A stretch of DNA of 64,000 bases from positions 33,924,428 through 33,988,427 of the forward strand of contig CM031616.1 of the NCBI GenBank assembly GCA_018398815.1. The letters are read 5' to 3'. How positions within the stretch are numbered: the first letter of the stretch is position 1; every line of letters starts with the position of its first letter. Below, in pieces: positions 31,610-44,945 of the stretch. Both the position numbers and the translations under genes were made by a program. The notes beneath the pieces are model-generated. The model saw only the letters and a program-made list of their open reading frames with translations, did not search any database and had not been told where the DNA came from. Origin of the DNA: Conus ventricosus. Lineage: Eukaryota > Mollusca > Gastropoda > Neogastropoda > Conidae.

Positions 31610-32830
31610 CTTTTGGTGCGTGTTGGGATTCCGTTCATTTCTGGCACGTGTTATTCTAGGTGCAGGATATCCGTTCATGTCTGGCACCATGTTGTTTTGG
31701 GTGTAGGATAACCGTTCATACCTGTTACCGTCTTACTTTTGGTATAGGATATCTGTTCATATCTGGCACCATGGGTTTTTTTTGGAATAGGATATCCGTT
31801 TATATCTGGCACCATGTTATTTTGGGGGTAGGATATCCGTTCATATCTGGTACCAAATTATTTCTTTTTATAGATCTGTTCATATCTGGCACCATAATAT
31901 TTTGGGTGTAAGATATCCGTTCATACCTGGTACCATGTTACTTTTAGTATAGGATATCCGTCCATAACTGGCAACATGTTATTTTTGGTATATGATATCG
32001 CTTCATATCTGACACATTGTTATTTTGGGTGTGGGATATCCGTCATTATCTGGTACCATGTTACATTTGGTAGAGGATATCCGTTCATAACTGGCACTAT
32101 GTTATTCTGGGTGAAGGATGTCCGTTCATATCTGGCGTGACGTTATTTTCACTGTAGGGTATCCATTTACATCTGGCCCCATCTCATTTTCGGTGTAGGA
32201 TAGCCATTCATATCTGGCAACGCTACTTTCGGTGCAGGATATCCGCTCACATTTGGCACCATGTTACTTCTCCGTAAGGTGTAGACTATCTGTGCACACC
32301 AGCCACCGTGTCGCTTTCTGCGTAACACGTAGGCTATCCGTGCACACCTAGCACCATCTGTTTCGCTGTGAAGCGTGTACTGGCATCCACAGTACTGTTT
32401 TCGTAAGATGAAGGATATCCATGCACTCGTTGCAATATATTTCTTAATCCGTGATATGCAGGATATCCGTACGCACGTGGTAGCTTGGCATTGCTACTTT
32501 TCTTCGTAAGGTGTAGGATACCCGGTGTATGTTTGGCATTGCTGCTTTCTCTGTAAGATGTTGAACACCCAGTGCACGCCTGACGCTATGTTACTTTCGC
32601 CGTAAAGTGTAGGATACTCGGTGCGCGCCTGACGCTGTACTTTCGCCGTAAAGTGTAGGATACTCGGTGCGCGCCCGACACTGTACTTTCGTCGTAAAGT
32701 GTAGGATAGCCGGTGCGCGCCTGACACTAAGTTACTTTCACCGTAAAGTGTTGCATACCCGGTGCACGCCCGACAGTATGTTAATTTCGCCATATATCTG
32801 GCACTGTATTACTTACTGTAAAGTGTCAGC
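31610..32830. repeat. Satellite-like array, two subfamilies
   Basis: The first half (31,610-32,260) has units of about 41-42 bp with GGATATCCGTTCATATCTGG, CACCATGTTA and TTTTGGGTGTA. The second half (32,260-32,830) has units of about 47 bp with GTAAAGTGTAGGATA, CGGTGCGCGCC and TGACRCTGTAC. Shared GTAGGATA and GGCACCATGTTACTTT words show the second derives from the first. Confidence 0.85.
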
Positions 32831-32978
32831 TTAGAGCTTTGGAATACCTCGACAAATGCAGCCCAGATTAGCTGTACTTAATGTTGACTCAGTCACTGCC
32901 ATTTTATTTGTGGTCCAGCCGACCACCTGGAGCCATTTTCAGAGCTGTCATCAAGCAAAGGACAGAGTTCTGTCAGCG

Positions 32979-32980
<2 letters not shown>

Positions 32981-33031
<51 letters not shown>

Positions 33032-33082
33032 CACACACACACACACACATACACACACACGTACACAAAGAGAGATAGGGCG

Positions 33083-33112
<30 letters not shown>
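32981..33112. repeat. (CA)n then (GA)n and poly-G
   Basis: CA array 32,981-33,060, GA tract 33,081-33,108, then an 8-base G-run. Confidence 0.95.
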
Positions 33113-33115
<3 letters not shown>

Positions 33116-34635
33116 ACACCAAAAGTGGCCTACATGCATGTAGTCAAGTAAACTAGTGCATGTTATGCAAGCTGGACGATTGACATCCTAGGACATACGA
33201 AAGTAAGCCATGCCGAGTGCGTCAGCCATTGATTCTTGCCAGAAGTAAACAGGAATTTCAAACACTGGCTGACGATTGCTTGCTCTCTGCCTTTGTTTGT
33301 TTGGGTGTGTGTGTGGTTTGGACAGCAGCATCGGTTACTTTTTTCCAGTTCTAAATTCTTTGCCTTTGTTTGTTTGTTTGTTTATTCTACCGTGCAATGA
33401 ATTGAAGTATTGCTCATTGAGATCATCGGGATAATACGTCTTGACAGTCACTGTATACGGAAATAAGGATTTTTTCATGTGAAAACTCTTTTATGATAAA
33501 GTTTGGCAGTCAGCTGGGGGCACTAGGGGATGGCAAGCAGGGCTGCTTCTCTGTTTCGCATTGCTGCTGATCTGCGACCATCTCGTGCAGATTTCACGCA
33601 CGCTCCACTTTTTTGTTTCTCACACACGTTGTATCTTATTTGCCTTCCCTTGAAACTGAATTTTTTCTTTCTCTCTCATTTTTGGTTTGTACCCTCCAAG
33701 TCCCCCTTTAGCACTGAAGTATGTAACTGTTAAACCATAGAGGTGTTCTCTTCTTATTTGACCATACTGGATTTGCAATATTATTATAGGATGGGATGTT
33801 GAAGGACGTATGAAATGCACCTATTCATCACAGCTAGCAATGCTTATGGACTTCCAGAGCTCGTATGAGGCGATCGTCTTTAGCGCCTGGTTCCATCACA
33901 TGGCAGCGCCATGGGGAGAGCTGTGACGACCCAAACCTCTTTTCTTCCCGTCTCCAGCGTCGGTTTTAGAACTGCCCCCACCCCTTTCCCAATCTTCTTT
34001 CTTTCTTTGTCTTTCTTTGTAAATCTGTCTTTCTTGGTTTCATAGATCTGTTCTTTCTTTAGCATGTCAAGAAGACAAGCCGAAATACATATTATCGCAT
34101 CAGGAGAAAACTGTATGTACTGGTTGACAAAACACTCGTTTCAACAACAACCCTCTTCCCTTCCATTGGTCGCACCTTCAACGTCGAGCACAGAAGAGTC
34201 GGTTCCTTCCCTTCCTGTCTTCATGAAGGAGCCGTCTCTACTTTTATGCGCTTCTTTGCCCATTCTACACCAGACAACGGAAAATCTTTTCTAGCCTAGA
34301 TGATCATTCTAGCCTCAAGAAAATCGTTTTCGGAACCGCTTGCCATGCTTGTGTTGCGCCACTTTGTTCCGTTTCCCTTCGCCGGTCGCATATTGAACAA
34401 AGGATATATTCCGGTCACTCCTGTGTTGAAGTCGCTTGAAGATCAGGCTCCAGCGTCTGAGCCCCTCAGTCTGTCCACGCCTCATCGTTTTCGTCCTGTT
34501 GCTGAGATCCATATCAAGAGACTCTCTTCTTTCAGGTCAAAACAATACGGCCAACGTTCTTCTTTCTGACGTCCGCATGTACGGACTTCCTTCTCTTAGG
34601 CCTAAATCCTGCGGCCATCGTTTTTCTTTCATACT
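33113..34635. other. Unannotated 1.5-kb stretch
   Basis: Mixed unique-looking sequence. Open frames of 60-90 codons at 34,064-34,294 and 34,300-34,569 have no recognisable domain and no coding support. Confidence 0.35.
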
Positions 34636-34667
34636 GGGTGTACGCACGCACACAGACACAGAAACAG

Positions 34668-34673
<6 letters not shown>

Positions 34674-34736
<63 letters not shown>

Positions 34737-34754
34737 CACATACACACACACACA

Positions 34755-34829
<75 letters not shown>

Positions 34830-35015
34830 GCGCGCGCGCACGCTCGCACGCATGCTCGCACGCACGCTCGCACTGTCTCTCTCTCTCTGTCTCTCTCTCT
34901 CCCTCTCTCTCTCTCGCTGTCTTCTCTCTCTCTCACACACATACACACGCGCGTGAACGCGCGCACGCGCACGTACACACGCACACATACACGCACGCAC
35001 ACACACAGACACACA

Positions 35016-35075
<60 letters not shown>

Positions 35076-35115
35076 ACAGAGAGAGAGATAGAGAGAGAGA
35101 GAGAGAAGAGAGAGA

Positions 35116-35155
<40 letters not shown>

Positions 35156-35168
35156 CGCGCGCGCGCGC
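34674..35168. repeat. Long CA / CT / CG / GA block
   Basis: CA arrays 34,674-34,828 and 35,001-35,074, CG-rich and CT-rich segments between them, then GA 35,078-35,151 and (CG)n to 35,168. Confidence 0.95.
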
Positions 35169-35299
35169 AGGACAGGTTTTTTAAACGGTTGTGTGGGTTA
35201 GCTTTCTTTTTTCTTTTATTTAATTACTTGTGAGTTGACTTCAACGCGGTGACTGCCCTGATAGGGCCCTTTGCGGTTGGCTGGGCTATAAACATTACC

Positions 35300-35960
<661 letters not shown>

Positions 35961-35967
35961 AGACCAG

Positions 35968-36006
<39 letters not shown>

Positions 36007-36087
36007 GAGAGAGAGAGAGAGAGGGAACAAATAGCGAAGGACGGACAGAGGGAGGAGACAGACAGACGGACGGACGGACGGATGGAG

Positions 36088-36139
<52 letters not shown>

Positions 36140-36439
36140 GAGAGAGAGTTCTATTCAGCCCGCCAGGGCCTTTTTTCTCATTTATTCTCACGATCGTCTT
36201 CAAACCGACTTCTGCCTTTGAGACAAGTTCCAGCAATCAACTCCCTCTTGGTGGACGTCGCCCGAACCCTCGGCACGGGGCCTTCCCCAGTGCCTTCAAA
36301 CGGTGGTTCCAAAGCACCTCCTTCTAGATGTCCCGATCTTTCAACTTTAAATTGGGGTCAACAGAGGGTGCCGTCTCCTTGGTTCTAGACGAAAGAATGT
36401 CGTAGGCCACAGGTGCTAAAATAAAAAGCGAACAAATCC

Positions 36440-37740
36440 TTTACAGCTAAACAGGGCCAATGGACGTAGTCAGATGGTATTAATACGGCTGAAAACTTGA
36501 TGAGTGCCTGTTACTTTCACTAAAAAAAAGTTAACGATATCGTCGAATAAAGGGCTTTGGGGCGGACGGGGAAAGGGGAGGGGGATGGGGGGGGGTGGTT
36601 AGGGACAGATGGAGGTCTCCACACTGACGGGGCCAATGGCGCAGTCAGATGGTATTAAAGACGCCTAATGACTCGTGAATGCTCAGTTACGTGGACTAAA
36701 ATGAAATTGTAGTTATCAAAATAACGGGGGGGGGGGGGGGGGGGGGGGGGGGGTATCCACGCTAACAAGGCCAATGGCGCAGTCAGATGGTATGAAATCG
36801 CCTAATGGACTCGTGAATGCCTGTAGCGTGGATTAAAAGATAACGTGATAATCGAATGAAGGGAGAAACTCCACAGCTAACGGGGCCAATGGCGCGGTCA
36901 GATGGTATTAAATACGCCTAATGACCGTGGAATGCTCTAGTTACGTGGACTGAAATAAAAAGCTAACGTAATTATCAAAATAACGGGGGGGGGGGGGGGG
37001 ATGGGGGATATATCCACACCTATCGAGGCCAATGGCGCAGTCAGATGGTATTAAATACGCCTAAATGACTCGTGAATGCCTGTAGCGTGGACAAAAAAAA
37101 AAATAGTAATCAACGAAGGGAGGAAAACTCCATAGCTAGCAGGGCCAATGGCGCAGTCAGATGGTATTAAATACGCCTATGACTCGTGAATGCCCTGTTA
37201 GGTGGACGAAAAAAGGTTATCTTAAACGAAATAAACGAGAGGAAGATGGTAGGGAGGGGGGAGGGAGGAGGCGGGGGGGATACAGGGCCAATGGCGCAGT
37301 CAGATGGTATTAAATACGCCTGACTCGTGAATGCTCTGTAGCGTGGATTAAAAAGATTAATGTGGTAATCAAATGAAGGGAGGAAAAACTCCACAGCTAG
37401 CAGGGCCAATGGCGCAATCAGATGGTATTAAATACGCCTAATGACTCGTGAATGCTCTGTTAGGTGGACGAAAAAAAGGTTGATATCATAATTGAATAAA
37501 AGGGCGGAGGATACACAGCTAACAGTGCCAACGGCGCAGTCAGATGGTATTAAATACGCCTAATGACTCGTGAATGCTCTGTAGCGTGGATTAAAAAGGG
37601 GTTCATATTATCAGTTGATTCAGGTATTTAAAAGAAAACGGCTAACAGGGCCAATGGCGCAGTCAGATGGTATTAAATACGCCTAATGACTCGTGAATGC
37701 CCTGTTAAGTGGACGAGGCTAAAGTTACAATATCGTAACA
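36440..37740. repeat. Satellite-like array, 115-145 bp unit, 10 copies
   Basis: Ten units share a conserved core GGCCAATGGCGCAGTCAGAT, GGTATTAAATACGCC and AATGACTCGTGAATGC, at about 36,447, 36,631, 36,768, 36,883, 37,024, 37,142, 37,286, 37,405, 37,526 and 37,646. The core is well kept, while the AAAA/GGGG-rich linkers vary in length and sequence. The TGGCGCAGTCAGATGGT part resembles a Pol III A box, but no B box was found. Confidence 0.9.
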
Positions 37741-37867
37741 TTAACGAAAAGATAGTAGGTAACTGCTGGAAGCTCGCATGTGGGTCAGATGACCATTGCT
37801 AGCTCAAGTCGGGCCACGGACTTCTTAGAGCCTTGGAAACCTGGCACACTCTGTTGATCCTGAGAGG

Positions 37868-37900
37868 AGGGGGGTGGGGGGGGGGGGGGGGGGGGGGGTC
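37868..37900. repeat. Poly-G-rich run
   Basis: G homopolymers with single T interruptions just after the 10-copy array. Confidence 0.85.
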
Positions 37901-38111
37901 CAAACAGCCCGGAGAGGGCAATCGGCGGAACCGCCGTTTGATGGCGGGTGGGCGACGTTTTTGGTGCCGGGGTTCGGGGGTCGTCTATCAAGAGGGGTTG
38001 TTTTGTTGGAATCTGTCTCAAAGGGAGGATGAGGGTGTTGAGGGCGGATCGGAGATAAGCGTGGGGAGAGTCTGGTGGGTCTGAAATAGAATTTTTCAAT
38101 GCACGCGCCTG

Positions 38112-38126
38112 AACACACACACACAC

Positions 38127-38167
<41 letters not shown>

Positions 38168-38202
38168 ATACACATACTATCACTCTCTCTGTCTGTCTGT
38201 CT

Positions 38203-38256
<54 letters not shown>

Positions 38257-38264
38257 CTTCTCTC

Positions 38265-38310
<46 letters not shown>

Positions 38311-38429
38311 ACACACACATACATGCACCATGCACGCACCACAGCATGACACACACATTCACACACGCACACACACACACACACACACCACCACACACAC
38401 ACACCACACACACACACACACGTACGCGC

Positions 38430-38466
<37 letters not shown>

Positions 38467-38483
38467 CGAACAACGCACGCACG

Positions 38484-38555
<72 letters not shown>

Positions 38556-38707
38556 GAAACGCATACAAACACATGCACGCACACAAATGCGCGCACATGC
38601 ACGCACATATACATACACATACATACACACACGCACGCATGCGTGCAAGCACGTGCACACACTCATGCGAACACAAACACATGCATACACATTTTCACTC
38701 ACACGTT

Positions 38708-38753
<46 letters not shown>

Positions 38754-38774
38754 ACACACACACACACACACACT
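38112..38774. repeat. CA / CT / CACG compound block
   Basis: CA 38,112-38,160, CT 38,203-38,310, CACG and CA 38,355-38,552, degenerate CA/CATG 38,553-38,710, CA 38,714-38,773. Confidence 0.95.
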
Positions 38775-40065
38775 GTGCGGGCACTCCTGTTGTTTGACAA
38801 CATACGCGGTAATGGCTGTCAGAATCAAATCTGCAAGCGGCTGTGCTGTGGGCGAATGAATAGAATTGTGGATATTTTTCACTACGAGGCGAGGTTTTTT
38901 TTTTCAAGTGTTAAACGTCACATGTTCTAAATCTACATTTTAAAGTAATTCCTAATCACTTTGCTCTGTCACGTCGAACGTCTTTGGTCTTTCGTCATTG
39001 TCCTACCTATTGTTTGGCGTATGCTACTAGCGTTTATCTCTCACTATCTAAGAGCCCACTTAATCTCTTCCGAACATCTGTCCCTACCCTTCACCTCAGT
39101 GCCTTGATAACTTCTCATTCACGGAAGCATCCCCCTTCCTTTCTTTCTGAGAGTGATACAGAATTCACAGAATTCTAGAGGAAAGGACATTAGCCCAGAA
39201 AACTAATTCCTGCACTGGCTTACATTCCCTGAGTATCCTAAACGCAACTTTCCGATGCTGCCAACATGAGAACACGGTTCTTCCGTGATGATTTTCTGTA
39301 TGATACTCCTATAAACCTGCTTGACCGTCACTTTGATGTGTGGGTTTTTCACCTCGGTCATCTTGGTCATCCCGTGAGCCAGTGTGCAGCACTCTCTTCA
39401 CCCACAGCTCACATTGTATAGTGGAAATCCCTTGCCAAAGGAAGGGGGAGGGGGAGGGGGTAGGGCTCTTTTAGTATAAAACTGTGTCCCGGTCTTCTTG
39501 CGATATTGTGATCGTCATTTTCATTTTTTTCACTTTTTCTTTCTTTCTTCTTTGTTGTTTTTGTTGTTGTTGTTGTCCCATTTCTCCGCAGTTTTTTTCC
39601 TGCCTCTATGGGCCATTCTTTAGTCTGTGTTTTGAACACTCTGCATTACGTTGTTTTCAATTCTCCGCACAGGAATGCAGGGGAGAGAAGGGGAGGTGAG
39701 GTTCTTCAAGTGTGAATAGCGTTCCTGTCTTCTAGTAATATGGTGCTAGTAATTCCTTCTTTTGTGTCGCACTCTTTGACTTTGCTTTCTTTTGGAATTT
39801 GGGTTTACTTTTTTTTCTGTACTGTTGCCAACCGCTTTTCAGCATTTGTGGTCTGATCATATTCCTGTGGTCTGGAATGCATTGTCTTTTCTTGTTTCTT
39901 CATAAACTTTGTTTGATGCAAGTTCTTCCTTGTTATCTGGTGACTAGATAGTGAGAGTTTAACCACTGGAACAGGCACTTGCTGTCCGTTCTGTGATGCT
40001 GTTCAGTAATTAGCATTTGATGTATCTTTGTTGCATTGGAATTATTTCAAAAATGAGTTCTCTTA
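38775..40065. other. Unannotated stretch
   Basis: No gene or known repeat was recognised. The sequence is mostly T-rich and unique-looking. Confidence 0.35.
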
Positions 40066-40611
40066 TTAGTTCTTCGACAAAACTCTGAGCGCATAATCAG
40101 AGTGGTTGGTGCACTTAACATGGCTTAGCTTTATCCGACTGAAGGACTGCACTGGAGCATGGAAACCGATGTTGTGACTAAGTGTACCTGTAAACCATAG
40201 GCAAATCTGAGTGTTCTCTTGATGGGAGCTGCTTCTTGATTTGTTTGTTTGTTTGTGCGTTTTTTGGTACGTGTTGACAGCCCTGGAAATGCTCTCTGTG
40301 GTCTGCTCGAGCTGTACTGAAACAGGCACTGTCCGTGCCCATCCCCGATGCCGCGCCATGTCAGTTTTGTTTCTGATCATGCTTTGAACTTTGAGTAATT
40401 TATTTCTCCTCAAAGCAGAACATTCTTCTCTTGGCGATTGTGAAGCCGGTATGCCAAGACTTTGTTGTGTTACACCACGTATCCGGACGAGTTGGGTCTG
40501 ACAAGTCCCTCGTTCATTTGTATCCAGCTGTTGTCTAGACACATTCCGCTTAAACACATACAGAGACAGACAGACTGACAGACAGACAGTTTTTGTCAGT
40601 ATGTGTGTCAT
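40066..40611 (-). CDS. Uncharacterised open frame, 181 codons, weak
   Basis: An open frame of mixed composition outside simple repeats. It begins with an ATG inside a stretch encoding a short Cys/Leu/Ser-rich start (the CAGA repeat at 40,563-40,589). It then runs through Arg/Ser/Gln-rich sequence without recognisable domain, signal peptide or membrane segment. A frame of this length is expected by chance somewhere in 64 kb read six ways. It could equally be an exon, old element debris or noise. Confidence 0.12.
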   Translation of the reverse strand: MTHILTKTVCLSVCLSLYVFKRNVSRQQLDTNERGTCQTQLVRIRGVTQQSLGIPASQSPREECSALRRNKLLKVQSMIRNKTDMARHRGWARTVPVSVQLEQTTESISRAVNTYQKTHKQTNKSRSSSHQENTQICLWFTGTLSHNIGFHAPVQSFSRIKLSHVKCTNHSDYALRVLSKN

Positions 40612-40747
40612 GATCGCTTTCGCTGTTCTGCAGTCTTCGTGCTATGTTCACTTCTTGCTTAAGGATTAACTTCCCATAAGCGCTCTGTACCATAGGAAAT
40701 TAAGCAGACTACCATTGAAGTGCCCCCTGATTCATCATTTCCTGTCT

Positions 40748-41090
40748 TGTGGTAGTCAACACCGTGCGCTTTTCCATGTGGTAGTCAACACCGTGCGCTT
40801 TTCTATGTGGTAGTCAACACCGTACGCTTTTCTTTGTGGCAGTCAACACCGTACGCTTTTCTTTGTGGTAGTCAACACCGTACGCTTTTCTTTGTGGTAG
40901 TCAACACTGTACGCTTTTCTTTGTACACCGTACGCTTTTCTATGTGGTAGTCAACGCCGTACGCTTTTCTTTGTGGTGGTCAACACCGTGCGCTTTTCAT
41001 GTGGTAGTAACACCGTACGTTTTTCTATGTGGTAGTCAACACCGTACGTTTTTCTATGTGGTAGTCAACACCGGACGCTTTTCTTTTCCT
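40748..41090. repeat. Minisatellite, 29-bp unit, about 12 copies
   Basis: Unit reads GTGGTAGTCAACACCGTACG, CTTTTCTTT. Copies differ by single substitutions, one is truncated (near 40,921), and the last ones fade at the right edge. Confidence 0.95.
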
Positions 41091-42600
41091 TTGCAGTGCC
41101 CAGGTTTCAGCATCTGGATAATAGGGGCCCTTTGCTTCTGAGTTCCCCAGGTTTTTGTGCTGTTCACTCTTTCTGAGTGTAACCAAGATACAACTGGGTG
41201 GTATTTCGCGACCGTTCCGTGAAGCGCATTGTTCGTGATACTGCTCTTAGATTCAACAGATTTTTTTATTGCTGCGATTTCTTTTTGATACCGTGGTAGT
41301 GTCCAACTATATAATTGTTGCCGAGATTTCTTGCAACATCCGTCAAACCAGTATTAAAGTGATTCAAGGTGACCCAGTGCAGGACGTTAACACCCAAGCC
41401 GGTTCGATGTGAGGTCACGTTCAGGTGATCATCGCACTCACCAAGGTGGTAGGGCAGGCGGAATAACAGCTACAAAATGGCCGGTCGGAGGGGATGGAGG
41501 ATGGCAGGAAAGAGAGTGATGGTTTGAGGGTTCATGCGACCCCTACACCCATACCATCGAACATCAATATGTAACATGGAGACCTAGACGTATAGGAATT
41601 TCGCCCGGCAACGGCTGGGGGCTCTACCCTGAGCTTACTCTTTAATGGGTGGTGGGTTATGGGTATGACGGAAAAGGGCGGGAGTGGGCCCCACTGAAGC
41701 AAATATGCTGTATTACGTTGATTAATTTTAACAAAAAATCTTGGCCCTTATTTAAATTTTGATCCATGTGCGTTTCGAGTCTTTGTGTGGCGACTCCATA
41801 TTAACCTGCATTGTTTTATAGACGCTAACGGCTCTGATTTAGTTTATCCACTCAAAATATATCAATTTTTGATAGGTTCTGCTTATAACTCTTTTATAAA
41901 ATTTCCCCCTTTGTCCTATTCCATCATTAGGATTTTCTAGTGCTTATCACAAGGTTTTTTTTTTAAACCTTCCTTTCCTTTGCTTTCTGTGCTTCTTTCA
42001 GACCAGGATATTTGTAGTTCAGTCCTGTTTTGTCTCTCCACTCCCTACTTTTCAAGTTCACTCTTGCTGTTTTACAGATTTCCCTTCATTTCATCGTATA
42101 AACATGTTGTAGACATGCTAAAAGGATTTTGGGCATCGCCACCAGTTTCCATCTCTGTCCAGTTGCAATTTCTCGCTTTTCTATTGCAATTTCTCGCTTT
42201 TCTTTTTGCAATTGTCTTCTTTTAATACTTCATGGATTTGAACCGAGGCCTTCAGTTTTTCCGCCATCCCCACCCACCCTATTTTTTCTTAAATTCTTGA
42301 GCCCTTTGCCCTTCCATTACCCCCATACCACTGTTGGGACATTTTTATGACTCCGTACTCCCAATTCTCTTATGTCTATTCGGGGCTTTTCCAATACGTC
42401 CCCAAAACTTTGAAGCCCTACAGTCTCATTTTGCCGTCCCCAACCCTTCCCTTTCAATCCGCTCTGCCCACACCAGTTCCCTTTTTTACACTGCTGCCTT
42501 TTCTTCTGCATTGCTACGAACTTATGATAGTCATTTCCATCGCCACCCCTTAGCTTTAATTTCGGCGGTATTAAAACAGTAGGATGGACGTACCCTATTC
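41091..42600. other. Unannotated stretch
   Basis: No gene recognised. GC-richer sequence at 41,380-41,700 (with GGCGGAATAACAGCTACAAA) could be an unrecognised dispersed repeat. A small 24-base tandem (TTTCTCGCTTTTCTATTGCAA-like) lies near 42,165-42,215. Confidence 0.35.
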
Positions 42601-43301
42601 AACTCCTCCAGTTTCTCCTCTTCCTGTCCTGCCCGTCTGTTATCATTCTTATGTTCTTCTCCCATCCGTCATTCATTCTCTACAACTCTTTTCCTCCTCC
42701 AGAGCATCATTCACCAGTGTCACGTTCTCGTCTCCTCGCATCCACTGATCTTCGTTCTCCTTTTCTTCACCCCTCCGTCATTCATCATTCTTGGTTCCCG
42801 GTTACCGTTCCTTCACTCAGTATCGTTCTCATGTTCGCTTCCCATTCTCCATTTACTGTTGTCATGTTCAGCCCTGTTCCACACTCTTCTGTGCTGATTG
42901 TGCCGCTAATACTCTGTCGTTGTCCTGTTTGTCATTGAGATCCTCATTCTCACGCTGTCCCTTTCCTCTGCTTTCTCATCCGTCTTTCGTTCATCAGCGT
43001 CGCACCAGTCTTTCCTGCGTTCTTCTTTTACCCTGCAATCGAACATCCTTCATTCGTACGTCTCCTCCCGTCCAGCATTCACAGTCTTGCGTCTGATTCC
43101 CCTTCCTCTAGTCTTCCAGTCCAACAATCAAAATTCTTGCCTTTTCCCAGTCCAACAGTCGAAACCCCATTTTCACGTTTCTCCCAGTTCAAAATTTATT
43201 TGTTCTTACCTTATCCCCCGGTCTAACATTGGTTATTTTCACGTTTACCCCCAGTCCAATATTGATTCATTTTCAATCCCCCTCTTTCCCCCATCCTACA
43301 T

Positions 43302-43336
<35 letters not shown>

Positions 43337-44060
43337 CACACACACCACACAACACACCACAACCACACACACACACACACAAACCACACAACACACAAAT
43401 CACACACACACCATTGTCCATTCGCAAGTTTTACCCCACTTCATCGTTCATCCTTCTCCCCTTTTCGTGCAGTCCAATTTTCATCATTCTTATGTTTTTC
43501 TCAGTCCAGTATTATTCATTGTTACCCCCCCCCCCCCCCCCTTCCCCCACCGACACCCTCTTTCTCTTCAAGTGCGTCCGTCATTCGTCATTCTTTCGTT
43601 CTTCTTTTCTGATTGCGTCCAGCATTCGTTCTTCTCTCGTTCCCTTCTCATTCCATTCATCATTCGATTACTCTCACGATGTCCAGTCTTCGTGTACTCC
43701 TTGATTTCAACGTTCTTCCCTCTTATCTCCTTTACTGTCTTTGAGATGTCCCATTCATCACTCTCACCTTCTCCTTTTCTCTGTTTGCAATCGCTCATTC
43801 CTTGTTTCCTTTGTTTTATTTGGCCATCTCTGCACCATTCAATGTTGTCCAGCGTTCATTAATCCATCGGTCTGACACTCTCCCTTCTTTTCCTTCTTAC
43901 CTTCATCGTTCGTACGTGATCTCATCGCTCTTACGTTTTTTTCCCCATCCATAATACTGTCCGTCACCTTTCATACATCATTTATCATTCTCACATTCTT
44001 CGTTTTCACATCTCGTTCATAGACATTGCTTTCCGTTTTCATCCCACCCTTCATCATGAT
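42600..44060. repeat. Pyrimidine-rich degenerate minisatellite
   Basis: Strongly C+T-rich sequence with recurring CCGTCATTCATCATTCT, CACGTTCTTCTCC and CCAGTC-type words at irregular 40-50 base spacing. CA/CACG arrays (43,302-43,412) and a C-run (about 43,527-43,541) interrupt it. Similar text returns at 44,980-45,240, 45,830-46,100 and 51,780-52,300. Ser/Pro/Phe-rich frames are repeat translations. Confidence 0.7.
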
Positions 44061-44079
44061 GCTGACGCTTTAATCATCT

Positions 44080-44945
44080 CGATCAGTAGTAAATCTCATG
44101 TTCTCCTCTTGTACATCCTTTTACCAATCAGTAGTAATCTCATGTTCTCCTCTTGTACATCCTTTTACCAATCAGTAGTAATCTCTGTTCTCCTCTTGTA
44201 CATCCTTTTACCAATTCAGTAGTAATCTCATGTTCTCCTCTGTACATCCTTTTACCATCTGTAGTAATCTCTGTTCTCCTCTTGTACATCCTTTTACCAA
44301 TCAGTAGTAATCTCATGTTCTCCTCTTGTACATCCTTTTACCATCAGTAGTAATCTCATGTTCTCCTCTTGTACATCTTTTACCAATCAGTAGTAATCTC
44401 ATTTTCTCCTCTTGTACATCCTTTTACCAATCAGTAGTAATCTCAGGTTCTCCTCTTGTACATCTTTTACCAATCAGTAGTAACTCATGTTCTCCTCTTG
44501 TACATCCTTTTACCAATCAGTAGTAATCTCATGTTCTCCTCTTGTACATCCTTTTACCAATCAGTAGTAATCTCATGTTCTCCTTTTGTACATCCTTTTA
44601 CCAATCAGTAGTAATCTCATGTTCCCTCTTGTACTTCTTTACCAATCATAGTAATCTCATGTTCTCCTCTTGACATCCTTTTACCAATCAGTATTTAATC
44701 TCATGTTCTCCTCTTGTACATCCTTTTACCAATCAGTAGTAATCTCATGTTCTCCTCTTGTACATCCTTTTGCCAATCGTAGTAATCTCATGTTCTCCTT
44801 TGTACATCCTTTTGCCAATCATTTAGTAATCTCTGTTCTCCTCTTGTACATCCTTTACAATCAGTAGTAATCTCATGTTCTCCTCTTGTACATCCTTTTA
44901 CCAATCAGTAGTAATCTCATGTTTCCTCTTGTACATCCTTTTACC
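44080..44945. repeat. Minisatellite, 43-44-bp unit, about 20 copies
   Basis: Unit CCAATCAGTAGTAATCTCATG, TTCTCCTCTTGTACATCC, TTTTA. Copies are very similar, differing by one- or two-base indels, which suggests recent expansion or residual sequencing error. Confidence 0.95.

Noticed and set aside
36440..37740. Hammerhead ribozyme in the 10-copy satellite (CTAATGA and GACGAAA words)
   Set aside because: The first word does not match the CUGANGA core, and no stem II pairing joins the two words in any copy I examined.
40066..40611. 181-codon frame as a confident gene
   Set aside because: Kept only as a weak entry. One frame of this length is not surprising in 64 kb, and part of it crosses a CAGA repeat.
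43087..43704. 205-codon Ser/Phe/Pro-rich frame
   Set aside because: It follows a pyrimidine-rich degenerate minisatellite and includes CA/CACG and poly-C tracts.
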